NCBI GenBank assembly: GCA_021018995.1 | Contig: CM037584.1 | Location: 143,795,317 to 143,859,316, forward strand | Origin: Chloranthus sessilifolius | Lineage: Eukaryota; Streptophyta; Magnoliopsida; Chloranthales; Chloranthaceae | Reading direction: 5' to 3' | DNA length: 64,000 nt | Shown here: positions 9,885 through 20,928 of the stretch, piece by piece | How positions within the stretch are numbered: position 1 is the stretch's first letter | Layout: each line of letters begins with the position of its first letter | Position numbers and translations under genes: made by a program | The notes under the pieces: generated by a model | The model's database searches: none | Told to the model about the DNA's origin: nothing | The model's input: the letters and a program-made list of their open reading frames with translations, nothing else

Positions 9885-12617
9885 TGTAACGACCGTAAAT
9901 TCTGGAGAACCATGTAGATCTGATCGCGTGTGTGGTCACACACTTTAGGGTGTATGTACTTAATACCTTGTTGGTTGGTGACTTTGGAATACGCCCAAGA
10001 GGGGTGTATGTGTTTGTACAAGAGCTGGCCCTTTTAGTTAGAAAAAGGGCTAGCTTCCTTGTGAAGTTTAAGTCGTGTGAAAGAATTAAGGGTTTTTGGG
10101 CTTTAGATTTTTGGAAGAAGAAGAAGGAGAAATCTTGCGAATCCTGATGCGTCGAGTTTAGGTTTTGCGTGAAAAAGGTTTGTGGACTCGTGGAAAGGAA
10201 GGATCGCCGTTGGTTTCAATGTGTGCGTCGTTTGGGTGTTTTGTGCCGTTTGGGGGTTTTGAAACCCTTTTCTTTTGAGATGAAATCGTGTGATTTGAAT
10301 CACTATTAGTAGTGGGGAGTTTTGTTAAATGTGCGTGGGGAGATTGCCGACATTTTCGAGTGCTTGGTTTTGATCGTGGAGCTTGAAAGAAATTGATGTG
10401 GGTTTGGAAACCCTTTTTGTGAAGCGGGGAAGATGATCCGATCTATGAGTTAATCGGTCAATTTAAGGTGAGAAATTCATGCTAGATGAGTTTTAAATAC
10501 TTTATTTTATGGTTGTATGATTGTATGTGAGATTTGAGGTAAATTTGAGGAAGAAAATTTGGATTTGGAATGAGAAAACCAAGGATTGGGCGAAGTCTAT
10601 AAATGCCGATCGATCAAAATTGAATTCGATCGATCAAAATGAATTCGATTGATCGAGTTTCAAACTCGATCGATCAAAATGTATAGAAAAGGAAGTGTTG
10701 TGAAATTTTGTTGGTTTTCGATCGATCAATCGAATTTGACTATGCCCGCCAATACTGCTTCGGTATTTTGGCCGTAACATTTTGTGCCAAACTTAGATTG
10801 ATGTGATTCTTATTGCGTTGGAAAGAAGAGATCGAGACCTACAAATTTTATGTTTTGACCAACTCTTAAATCCAAATGTTTAAAAGTTGAGAGTTTGTTG
10901 GAAGTTGGGTCATGTTCAGAGTTAGCACGTTTTGACTGAAGTGCCGACACAGCTTCAGTATTTTGGCGCTAACATTTTACTCCAAAATCCGATTGATATA
11001 ATTTTTAAGGCATTGGAAAGAAGACAACATGGCCTAGAGCATTTGTGTTTTAACTATTTCGTAAATCCAAAACTTTAAACGTCAAAAGTTAGGAGGAAGT
11101 TACATCAAATTTCATATTAGCATGAACTTGTTCGTTTACGCTTCGTGTTGAGAAACATTTATAGATGTCTAAGTTTCTAGTAACTAGAGTTGGTATTTAA
11201 TACATTGTATATTTGTGATGTAGATTGAGGGCGGAAAGCCATAGATAGAGCTTTGCTTGGCTTCGCGCAGCATCGAGGTTAAGGTTGGGGAAACTCAGAG
11301 TATAATTACATTTTGTGAATTTGGATCATAGCTTCTTGATATGATTTTGATATGATTGAAGGAAAAAATTATAAGTTTGACCGTATTTAATCTAGTATTT
11401 GAATTCTTTGAAACTAGAACTAGAATTTTATGAATTTGAGAATTTGATATTTGATGGCATTTGTTAATTGAATAGTTTTACATCATTGACTAATACTTGA
11501 ACTTTATGTATTTGAAACTTCGCAAAATGAACTTAAAATGTGAAAAGGAATATGAAATTGGAACTTGAATTCGACTTCTATGTCCAAACTGTGAATCCGT
11601 TGATTTTGCACTCCGAGCTTGAATCTGAATCCATCGTTGAATCCGAAATCTTGTTCCGCTCTTGAATCAAAATTTAAAACTTGAACTTGAACCTTGAAAT
11701 TGAGGCTGAGAGGAGTAGAGGCTCCAGAGAGGGGTAGAGTCCCTTGGATTTTAACCTTGTTCCTTTCACGTAGGATGCTCTGTTCTCGCGACATGGGATG
11801 CTTTGGTCTCAGATTGGTTATTTGTTGCAAATTCGACATTGTTTGCAAATCCGAACTTGAACTTCGATGTGAACTTGAACCTTGATTCGAATGTGAACCT
11901 TGATGTGAACTTGAACCGTGATTAGAAAATGAACCTCGATCCAAACTGAACCTTGATGTGAACTTGAACCGTGATTCGAACGTAAACTTCGATCCAAACT
12001 TAGACCTTGTTATGAACTTGAACCTTGATTCATAAATTCGTCTGAATCCTAGAAAATAAGAAATAAGATATTTATGTTGCTTTCTGATTGACATGAAAGA
12101 ATAAAAAATGTTTACCCAGATGGTTGGTTGAAATTTGGTTTTGAAATTTATTACTGAAAGGATTTTTCAAATACTTTTTTGATATGAAAATGCTTTGAAG
12201 ATTGTCATTGAATCTATGTATTTAATTGATAAGATATAAATGCTATTGAGTTTTCTCTACTGAGCTTTGATGATAGCTCACCTTGACTATACGTCACAGG
12301 TTTGGTAGTTATCAGGATACAGGACTTGTGGTTGAGGACTCGCCGAGTGGTTAGTTTTGGAATCGTAGATCTGTGAGCTTGCTATCTGGGTGAGTTTTAG
12401 TTTCCTTATATTTTGATATACTGTTATATATTTATTTAATTAATGTCTCTTCATCGTAGAATTGGTGTTTTGTTTTCGCTTTGTCGTACCAAGATATTCT
12501 GTATCAGATTGTGATCTACGATCTGGCAGTTCGAGTTTTCCCATCTGATTTTGATATAAGTTGAGAAAAAAAATATATGTGTCAAAATTTTAGGTTGGGA
12601 AAATTCTGGTTGTCACA
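9885..12617 (+). repeat. Family A LTR 3 (2733 bp)
   Basis: Begins TGTAACGACC and ends GGTTGTCACA, followed by the 3' copy of the CAACC target duplication (12618-12622). It keeps the minisatellite and the CGATCG cluster. TGAGCT...AGCTCA is at 12261-12280. Confidence 0.9.
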
Positions 12618-13690
12618 CAACCTCACTGAAAAAATGGGGGAAGAGGCTTGAAAAATCTATTGCAAAGTTCGTGATATATAATCACATTCCAAGTCAGATT
12701 GCGGAGTCACCATACTTCAAGAGTATGATTGATATAAGTGCAGAAGCTGGTTTGGGAGTTAAAAAGTCTTCAGCATACGAGGTATCTGGTTTAAGAGTTA
12801 AAAAGCCTTCTGCAAAAGAGGAGATAGGAGGTTGTATAAAAAGTTTTGAGGAAGTATGAGATGAGAGAGGTTGCACAATCATGTACGCTGGATGGACCAG
12901 TCTCACAAGGAAGAGTTTGATCAACTTTTTGGTCTACAATAATACCGGGATAGTATTCTTGAAATAAGTTAATACTTCTAAACACACAAAGACGACTAAT
13001 TACCTCTTTCAACTAATGGATAAGGTAGTGGAAGAGGATGGAGAGAAGCGGGTTGTACAGGTGGGAACAGACAATGCCGCCAATTACAAAGCTGCAGGAA
13101 GGCAGTTAATGTTGAAGAGACCTTACTTGTACTAGACTCCGTGTGCCGCTCATTGCGTGAACCTTATTCTCGAGGATTTGGAAAGAGAAGCAAGACACAG
13201 ACAACTATTTAGAAGGGAAGAACAATTACTTCTTACATGTACAACAGTGATAAGTTAGGAATTTAATGAGACTTCACTAACAATGAGCTGTTCCAGCCTG
13301 CGATTATACGATTTGCGATAAAATTTTTACCCTATAGAGGTTGACTAGATATAGGCGTGAGCTGAAAAATATGATCTTGTCCGAACAATGGTAAAAATAT
13401 GAGTTAGACCTCCCACGATCAAAGAGACCTGCTTGTAATAAAGTTGCTGACCTGATCTATAACCTCCAATTTTGGATAGATGTTGACCACCTGATTGCTG
13501 TCACTATCCCATTGGATCAAGTATTGAGGTTGGTAGATGGTGATGAGAAATCAATAATGGGATATATTTACGAGTAAATGGACAAGACAAAATTGATTAT
13601 TAAAATCAAATGCCCTATAAAATATAAACGATATTGGACGATTATCGACAAGAGGTGGGATGCACAATTCCACCAGTACGTGCATGCCAT
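12618..13690 (+). pseudogene. hAT transposase, DUF659-like and central region
   Basis: Continues the reading frame broken at 241. It reads KSIAKFVIYNHIPSQIAESP, then a GCTIMYAGW-like stretch, INFLVYNN and VVQVGTDNAANYKAAG (about 13050-13100), followed by TPCAAHCVNLILEDL. These are hallmarks of the DUF659 part of plant hAT transposases, where VTDNASN and WTPCAAHC carry conserved catalytic-core residues. Frames shift near 12860, and stops occur near 12966, in place of tryptophan before TPCAAHC (about 13134), and repeatedly from 13255. The gene is dead. The element would have moved by cut-and-paste through 8-bp target duplications. Confidence 0.85.
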
Positions 13691-13797
13691 AGGTATAACA
13701 TGTTAAATTGCTTATGTAGTATTTTTATTTATTTATTATTTTCTACATTATTCACTATTTTCATATACTGATGAGATTTCTCATATTTTATATATAG
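13691..13797 (+). other. Probable intron of the hAT transposase pseudogene
   Basis: Coding similarity ends at KRWDAQFHQYVHAIG, with GTATAAC at about 13692. It resumes after a T-rich tract and TATATAG at about 13797 with HQSNLPVYATLRVE. GT-AG ends fit a spliceosomal intron; the exact donor is uncertain. Confidence 0.55.
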
Positions 13798-15000
13798 CAC
13801 ACCAATCCAACCTTCCAGTATATGCGACGCTTCGAGTTGAGTGAGGTCGATGAAGTGTACAGCGATTTGCTCAATGTGATTCAACGAATGCTCCCTGAGT
13901 TGGCGGACTAAGGTCAAGCCATAAGAGATGTGAGTAATTATACCTTATAACTAATAAGTCAAATGTCATATGATTTGCTTATTGATATGTGGGTTATTAT
14001 ATTCCATCTTTATAGATTGACATGTTTCCTAAAAGACATGAGTCATTTGGGATGAGAATAGCGCAATCTCAAATCCATCACGATAAACTCGCTAATTGGT
14101 GGATGCACTATGGAGGTGATGACCCGATATTGAGGCGGGTTGTAATGCGTATTTTATCTCAAACATGTTCCTCGTTCAACTATGAGCGAAATTGGAGTAT
14201 CTTATCTCTCATTCACATGAAGATAAGGAATAGACTAACTATGGATCGATTGGAAAAGTTAGTCTACTGCCACTACAATATACGATTAAGGGTCAGGAAT
14301 ATACAAGGACCAACCGTGATAAGCAATTATATGAAGTCTTAGTTCATATAATTTTTATTTGATGTAATTGACGAGACATATACTAATTCATTTATCATAT
14401 TCTGTTACAGATAGTGAATATTTTAATCACATCTAGTTTGATTATATATTCACTGAGGATGACCCTTTGAATCAGTGGATCGAAGAGAGAGAAGGGTTAT
14501 GTTGGATAGTGAGAGCACTGCATGGCTGGACAATGATGAAAGAGTAGTGAATGAGCAGACTTCCCAACCACCGAGGCAGAATAAAGGTTGAATCGTCAAT
14601 CAGTGGTTAGATCTGATGACGAAATATAGCCCGATAGTGATAATGATGATGATGGGGGTGTTGAGGGTGATGGTGGAGGAGATGAAACCCACGTTGGCTT
14701 AGTGGTGGAGGGGATGATGTTGATCCCTCTTATTCTTATGGGGGTATTGCTACATGGGATGATGAGCCAGTAATAATATATGAAAGTCCTACATTTAGAG
14801 GTGGAGGGATTGAAGGAAGAGGAGCATCAAAATCTTACCAAACACCACCACCACCACAAGGTCCACAAGATGATGTGGGTTATATGACTTCTAGCTTCAG
14901 AAGATTTACTTTAAAAATACCAAAGATTCAACAACCAATACTACCGGCCTCAACCAACCTACCCCAGGCCATATGACTTCGTTGGTCAAATTTTTGGAGG
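13798..15000 (+). pseudogene. hAT transposase C-terminal dimerisation region
   Basis: The block at 14022-14342 reads WWMHYGGDDPILRRVVMRIL, then SQTCSSFNYERNWS and RNRL, with LVYCHYNIRLR after it. This is the classic C-terminal hAT dimerisation domain (Dimer_Tnp_hAT), in which the SxxxxERNWS segment and a following R-N-R-L are conserved. A further short segment, DPLNQWIEEREG (about 14460-14500), and a Gly/His/Pro-rich tail follow, as in relatives. The segments lie in different frames because of indels and probable introns. No terminal inverted repeat was identified. Confidence 0.88.
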
Positions 15001-15884
15001 ACTGACTTTTACCTATTACACTGAGCCATATTCATTGCTAATGCCTCAGTTTTAAGGGAGACACATATAATCATGAGTATCAATATGACCAACATTATAG
15101 GAAAAGCTCGCGTACCGATGATGATAATCACGAGGGCAAAAAGCCATTATGAAATTCAAAGTGGCTTTAAAGTAAATTTTTCATGTACAATATACCTTTT
15201 AATTTTGATCATGAGTCATGTACAATGTAATTTATGTTATGCGTTGATAAAATTATGAAATATATATCAAATAACAAGACTACAGAATGTGGTTGATAGT
15301 ATGCAACAGTCAATGAAGTCTAGAAGCAATGAACGATTTGAGACGGCGATGGTTGATTGGAGATTGTGGCTAGTGATAGTTTGGCTGGGTTTGCAGAGGT
15401 AGTGATTGTGCATGACAATGACTGAGATGGGTTGTAGAGAGGTGGACTTGAAAAAATGAGGTTAGGGATTTTGGGTTGCAATCTTGTAGGGGAAGTGTTC
15501 GACGAAATGCTTGAAAGAACAGATGATCATAGGGACAGAAGGATCATTGTTTCTTGTGAATCCGTGGCTCAATGGGTGACTACCGTAAGTCTTAGAAACA
15601 ATTAAGTATGCTGATAGCAAAAATTGGTGTGCGCTTAGAAAACTTTATCTTATTAAGCAAAAAGAATGTCCATGTGCACCAAGAAGCTGTTATGAACACA
15701 CGTTTTGCTAAATAATTTATGTTTTGGATCTTTATTAGCCACAATTAAAGAGCCAATTTTCCCTATTAGTTTTTCAATATGGTGTGTGGATAGCAAAAGT
15801 TGGTGTGCACTTATGAACAATTTATTTTATTAGATAAAAAAGGAAAAAATAAAATTAAGGAAAGTGTATGTGCACCCAAAAGGT
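15001..15884. other. Intergenic/transposon debris with a duplicated about 85-bp module
   Basis: No gene recognised. Two similar modules (about 15610-15690 and 15790-15882) each begin with GATAGCAAAA(A/G)TTGGTGTG and end with a TGTGCACC-type word. They may be one decayed miniature element and its copy. Confidence 0.45.
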
Positions 15885-16020
15885 CACTACGTCAAAATGG
15901 GAAAAAAATCACAACAGTAGTATTATAATAAATCACTGCTTAAAATAGTGGTGCAATATACCACTGCCTAAATAATTGTTTTTTAAATTAAATCAGTGGT
16001 TTAAATAAAATCCTCCTCCT
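15885..16020 (+). mobile_element. CACTA-like terminus, copy 1
   Basis: Starts CACTACGTCAAAATGG and continues with short inverted motifs of the type ACTGCTTAAAATAGTGGT, repeated about three times. CACTA (En/Spm-like) transposons have CACTA termini followed by subterminal repeats of this kind. A matching opposite terminus and a transposase were not found. A homologous copy in the same orientation is at 30961. Confidence 0.5.
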
Positions 16021-16089
16021 ATCACGTGCTATCATAACGTGCTTATGTGCCATATCGTCGGGTCCAACACCCCCCGCCCCCGCGCCCTC

Positions 16090-16330
16090 TCATTTCACTC
16101 TTTATCACTAAGAAGGCCTCTCTCAGCCCGTCTTCTTCTCATCGAAACCCTAGCCTCTCTCTCTCTCTCTCGCTCGATCTTGAAAAACCCTAACCTCTCT
16201 CTCTCTCGATCGACAAACCGTAGCCTCTCTCTCTCTCTCTCGATCTCGACATTCCCTAACCTCTCTCTCTCTCGATCGACAAACACTAACCTCTCTCGAT
16301 CGATCGACAAACCCTAGCCTCTCTCTCATA
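16090..16330. repeat. CT-rich leader-like repeat with CCCTAGCCTC and CGATCG words
   Basis: Runs of (CT)n alternate with CGATCGACAAACCCTAGC-like units at least four times. It resembles a plant 5' leader (CT-rich, 'AAACCCTAGC'), and a related CT-rich stretch follows the second CACTA-like terminus. The Arg/Glu or Ser/Leu-rich open frames over it are microsatellite translations. Confidence 0.6.
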
Positions 16331-19085
16331 TTTTCTTGCTTCTATTCTCGACTCAGATCAGAGAATTTAAGCATTTCACCTCGATCCGTGCTCTGACAGA
16401 GATTTCAGCTTTTCCTATGCATTTTCTTAGGCCTCGTTCGGGAGTTGCAGGAAACATAGATTCTGAGTTAGGGTTTTGTAAATTTTTGGAGCTTTTTTGG
16501 TATTGAGAACTCAAGGAGTGGTCTAAAATTTGTTTGATTTGTCATGGTCTTATTTTGAGAATGCGGTATGGAATTTGAGCAAAATATGCACAATGGAGCT
16601 TCAGAGTAATTGAATCGACCGTAGATTTGGTTAAAAAACTAGGAATCGTACATTTTGTTTCGATTCGATTTTGGCTTCGAAATCTGGTCGTCATTATTGG
16701 GATCTTTAATCAAAGTGAATCGGTGGCCCTAATTTTTCCACCATAAGGTCAGTTTTTTTTGGCGATATGTTTTTATCTGATTTTTTTCCTTATTTATTTA
16801 TTTATCGATTTTGCATCTGATTCAACGGAATTTGTGTTTCTCATGCTTGATTTCACAGAATTTGACAATAATTGAATGATCATAGCAGTTTCGACGCTCA
16901 AAATAAACTTCCCAAGGTAAAAAATGCGTTCTTCTTTCCTTCTTTTTCAAATGTTTTGAGTTCGAGTTTCTAATGATTTGAGGTTGTTTAGATCTGTGGG
17001 ATTTTTTGTGATTTTTAGTCCCGAATGGTGATATTTTTATGATCGTCTAATAATATGCCTACTATTTCAATATCCATTGTCCAAAAGATTGGACGAAAAA
17101 CAATCTTTATCATCTAATTCAAATCAATCAATGATTTTCAGCTGTGATTAGTGATGAATATTTTGATATTTTTTATTTTATTTCGATTAACTTCCGTAAG
17201 TTCAAAGACTGAATGTGATTTTTTTTTTTTGGATAGAAAAATTGTGAATAGTTTTAGATTCCGAATGGTGGATTTAGATCACTTCCAAGACATATTTTTT
17301 ATATTTTAAAATGAAATTATCCATATATGAATAGGACCGAACCAAATCCCGAAACGGTTCGGGTTTACTAGGACCCCTAGCGAATTGGGTTACCCTAATA
17401 GAAACACATTTGTCTTTACTCCATTATTAAGTGCCAAATTTGGCTGTCTGTTCTTAAGTTTTCCTGTTTTTAGGTTTTAATTCTCAATTTACTTCGCACA
17501 TAGTAGACAGCTGTAGGCCTGCCTACCTTGTTAAGAAGCAACCCAGCAAGCAGTTTTTTTCTCCTCTATATATGGATAATCGCACATTGATAGTTTACTA
17601 CTTTTTTTTGCCAATATAAAGTTGGGTATTTTATCTTTTTTTTCTGTGATTTTTAGTCCCGAATGGTTAAATTGTAGGAATATTAGTACATGTGCTTGCA
17701 TGGTTTAGATTAACTTGATTTATGATGAAATTTAAGATTTTGAAATATTATGCTCACTGTTTTGATTATATTTGATGAAGCTAAATGATTGCATGTGCTA
17801 GAAATACCAGAAATTTGCTTGATCTATACTATGTCATTCTTATGATCTAAGTAGATTGGCAATTAAAAATGCAATATGTATATGATTATATCTCATCACT
17901 GTTATGTTTTGTAAATTGTTGGAAAATTTTTCATGATTTGAGGAAAATGAATGGTGATTGATCAAAATTTTTGTTAGTACTTTTGTTGCTTGCTAACACT
18001 AGATCTTAGTGAAATTGGTCTCAAAAGAATGTAGAAATAATAATCTAATGGTTAAAAATAGGTTAGTTTGAGATTACATTCTCTGAAATGATAAGTTGAA
18101 ATTGATGTGTTGTAAAAACTTGATTTGATCGGATGGCTCTAAGTGGCTAGATCGAATGGTATTGATATAAGGCTAGAAATTAGCATTAATGCGAATAAGA
18201 TAGTTGCTATGGCAATCGTACCGATAGATCGATAAAATTTGACTTAATAAGACCTATAATTGTTCTGCCTCTGATATAGAATACCTTCGATCAGATCAGA
18301 AAAATTTTCTGTGCATGATAGGCCACTGTGTATCCCATTAAATACCAAACAAAGAGCTTAGTGAGATTAGTGTTGATCTTTGTAAAATGACTTAGGAAAA
18401 AATTAATTTAAATAAATTATTGGGTTCCCAATCACCCAGTCGATTTTCAGAAATTTACTCCCCATTGTTTGACCTACACGGACTTCGGGGTAGAAAGTAG
18501 CAGATCTGCCCCCTGTTTGCACCAGAATTTTGTGCCTCAGTTGGCCCATAATTTTATGTGCACAAATCACCCCAATAAATTCATAAAAATTATGGGTCAA
18601 ATTTTGACAAGTTCCCCAACACTGTACAAATTTTCACAGCAAAAATCCATCAGATTTGTTGGCCAAAATTTCTAGAAATTTGGGACACAAAACTGTGTCA
18701 AGTTGCGCATGGCCTATGACTAGATTTGACCCCTGATTAGATGGCCTTGGTTCCATCATGATCTGTAGGTTTTTGTCCCTCAAAATATAGAAAGAATTTA
18801 GTCAACTCCTTATGCCTGAGCCAGGGGGCTGCAGCCGCATTTAAATTTGAAAAATTTACAAAAGTTATGTCAGTTACTATAAATGACACAAAGGAACGGT
18901 CTAATAGCCAGAAAGCAAGAAAAATGCAAGCAGGAGAGACCGAAGCAGGTCAAACAGGACAGACACAAAAACTAAATAAAAAAGGACATGAACCTTTGTT
19001 CCATGCAACCCCATACAGTAAAGAAGTCTCATCCCAACAGCCTAGGAGAACGAACCAGTTAACATGTCCCAATTGCTGTGTGTAC
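16331..19085. other. AT-rich non-coding stretch
   Basis: No convincing coding exon. About 16690-16740 contains GAATCGGTGGCCCTAATTTT, also seen near 31590 and 33030, which links this region to the second CACTA-like copy. A word of about 48 bp at about 17671-17718 recurs at about 28883-28930. The rest looks intronic or intergenic. Confidence 0.4.
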
Positions 19086-19089
19086 TCTC

Positions 19090-19650
19090 CCATGTAGCCC
19101 TTCTGAAACAACTAGTAGATGCAACCCAGCCTACCAGCAAATGCCAAGCCCTCTTAACAATCATCGGTGGAGGTCTATGAATCTCCGGATGCCCTATGTT
19201 TCTCTACAACCAGATAGCCCACCAAATTGATGTTGGGACAATTTCCAAAATACTCCCCACCACGAAACGGGCTACCCACCTTGAGGCTAGCAGCTCGTGT
19301 AAGGGATGGATATAGCATAGACCAACATATTCCAAATAGAGACAAAAGTGCATCCTGCATTCTGTGGACTAGCAGGTGTCCATACTTTCCTCTCTCTTAA
19401 GACACAACAGTGAACTAGCAGGTGGTCCACACTTTCCTCGCTAGTAAGACATATTACACATTGCTTAACCAAGTGAAGACCCCTATGTTGCACATGATCA
19501 ATAGTGATACTTCTATACAGACAACGTCCACAAAGAAAATAGTACTTTCAGATGTGCTCCACTCTTCCAAACAGAGGTCCAACTTCAATCGGCAAGCAGT
19601 CTCCAACAAAAATTTGTAGAATGATTTTACAGTGAAGAAATCTTTTGATC
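19090..19650 (-). pseudogene. LINE reverse-transcriptase C-terminal (zf-RVT) fragment
   Basis: The minus strand reads CVICLTSEESVDHLLVHC (about 19390-19470), matching the zf-RVT zinc-binding motif near the C-terminus of plant L1-type LINE pol proteins. Further LINE-like words (LLSLFGICWSM, KVGSPFRGG) follow in a shifted frame. The reverse transcriptase and endonuclease parts are absent, so it is a short dead fragment. An imperfect internal duplication around CTAGCAGGTGTCCATACTTTCCT (about 19370-19440) breaks the frame. Confidence 0.7.
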
Positions 19651-20087
19651 TATACCTCCCACAATGATTTAGTTGGAAATTCGTTGGTCAAACAACAAAT
19701 TTGAAATTTTCTAGCATAATATACAACTTTTTGAGTTGATAGCAAGGGACTTGACTAACGAAAAATGGAGAAGGCCAGAACCCAAATATTCTAGTTTGTT
19801 CTGTTTTTTTCATCTGCACATTCTTACATCTTTTGTTTTCTGGGAAATAAGGTTAGCATATATAAATAAATAAAGAACTAGAAGTATGGAACAAACATTA
19901 AAAGCCAGAAAATCATGTTTTAAAATTTGAATTCTTTCAAACTTAAAAACATATGATTTGCTAAACTGTTAACTCAACTGCTTAATTTTTCTCCTTTGAA
20001 TGTAAGATGTCAATATGGAACCCTATTAATCAATATGAATGAGTCCATTATACATTCAATGATAATACCTTTTTTGATCCAAAAATA

Positions 20088-20116
20088 ATAATGATGATAA
20101 TAATAATAATAATAAT
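20088..20116. repeat. AAT/ATG microsatellite
   Basis: (AATAAT/GATGAT)n run inside AT-rich sequence. Confidence 0.85.
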
Positions 20117-20683
20117 GGCTTATATGGTCTACGACAAGTACTTTTGCATCTAACAGGGCCTCAGTTCCAAATGGTCTAGTTTACTCCGATGGGCGACAAT
20201 ATCCTTATCACTGGATAAATAGAGTGATTGATTGAGTGATAGGTAAATCAATGGGATGTTTTGATTGTGGAATATAAATTTCTCAGATCAGTTGATTGAT
20301 GATCTTGGTTCCCTATGAAGCTTGGTTGATTGCTATGGTAGGATTTGTTAAATTCAGCTGATAACTTATCTTAGAAGAAGATTTTGATCCGGTTGTTTGT
20401 TTCTATTGGTCAAATTTAGTAACATTAGAATGCTGCACTTACAAATTTATATCGTCTCACACAAATTTAGTGCATTTCTTTATTCCTTCAAGCTTTTAAA
20501 TCATGCTAGGCAGGTAGCATAGTACAAGTATGACTAATATTTTTCCACTGATCAGAAAAAGAACCACTGAATTCTGCAAAACTTTTAAAAGAATATACAC
20601 ATAAACATGTGACTCATTTTTTGTTTAGTACCAATATTCAACTTATACTAAATGATCGTTAATCCTTGAGTTTCTTTTGGCAG

Positions 20684-20757
20684 CAACATAATGTTATTGA
20701 GATGTTTTGGGAAGTTCTCAAGAACTTCTCCTTGGATCATTAGAAGAAATTTTTGAA
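20684..20757 (+). pseudogene. Exon fragment of a HECT-type E3 ubiquitin ligase (UPL-like)
   Basis: Between an acceptor-like TTGGCAG and a donor-like GTGAGT, the sequence reads HNVIEMFWEVLKNFSLDH, a stop (TAG where glutamine is expected), then KKFLK. This matches the HECT-domain segment '(D)HxVIxxFWEVxxxFSxexqKKFLkF' of plant UPL proteins, probably the UPL6/UPL7 type. HECT ligases form a thioester with ubiquitin before transferring it to substrates. Only this exon, with flanking intron-like sequence, is present. Family B lies 171 bp downstream. The stop and the absence of the other HECT exons nearby mark it as a captured or relic fragment. Confidence 0.72.
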
Positions 20758-20928
20758 GTGAGTCCTGTGGTCTATTTTAGCATTTTCATTTAGTTCCCCA
20801 TTTCATGTACCTGTTATTACGGTTGTGTTGTATCTTTTTATCATCTATAGTGTGCCTTGTCATTTTCTCTGGTGTTTTATGGTATCACACATAGATGTGT
20901 GCCCCTTCCTCCCCCCCAAATTAGTATT

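Larger units (their letters stand above)
242..12617 (+). mobile_element. Family A: tandem gag-only LTR retrotransposon array (LTR-int-LTR-int-LTR)
   Basis: Three related LTRs (242-3014, 5125-7621, 9885-12617) alternate with two internal regions (3015-5124, 7622-9884). Each LTR starts TGTAA and ends TGTCACA, and both internal regions begin with a primer-binding site matching plant initiator tRNA-Met. The outer ends are flanked by CAACC (237-241 and 12618-12622), so the array behaves as one insertion rather than neighbouring insertions. Each internal region has a degenerate gag and no protease, reverse transcriptase or integrase, which resembles the non-autonomous TR-GAG class. Gag resembles that of Tekay/Del chromoviruses. 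LTRs are longer than the internal regions. Unequal LTR recombination is the simplest origin. Confidence 0.9.

Noticed and set aside
2148-12094. Repetitive FKFTSRF/FESRFK-type minus-strand peptides
   Set aside because: Direct translation of the LTR minisatellite; length and frame change with repeat number.
16039-16317. Ser/Leu-rich plus-strand and Arg/Glu-rich minus-strand frames
   Set aside because: Six-frame reading of a CT microsatellite.
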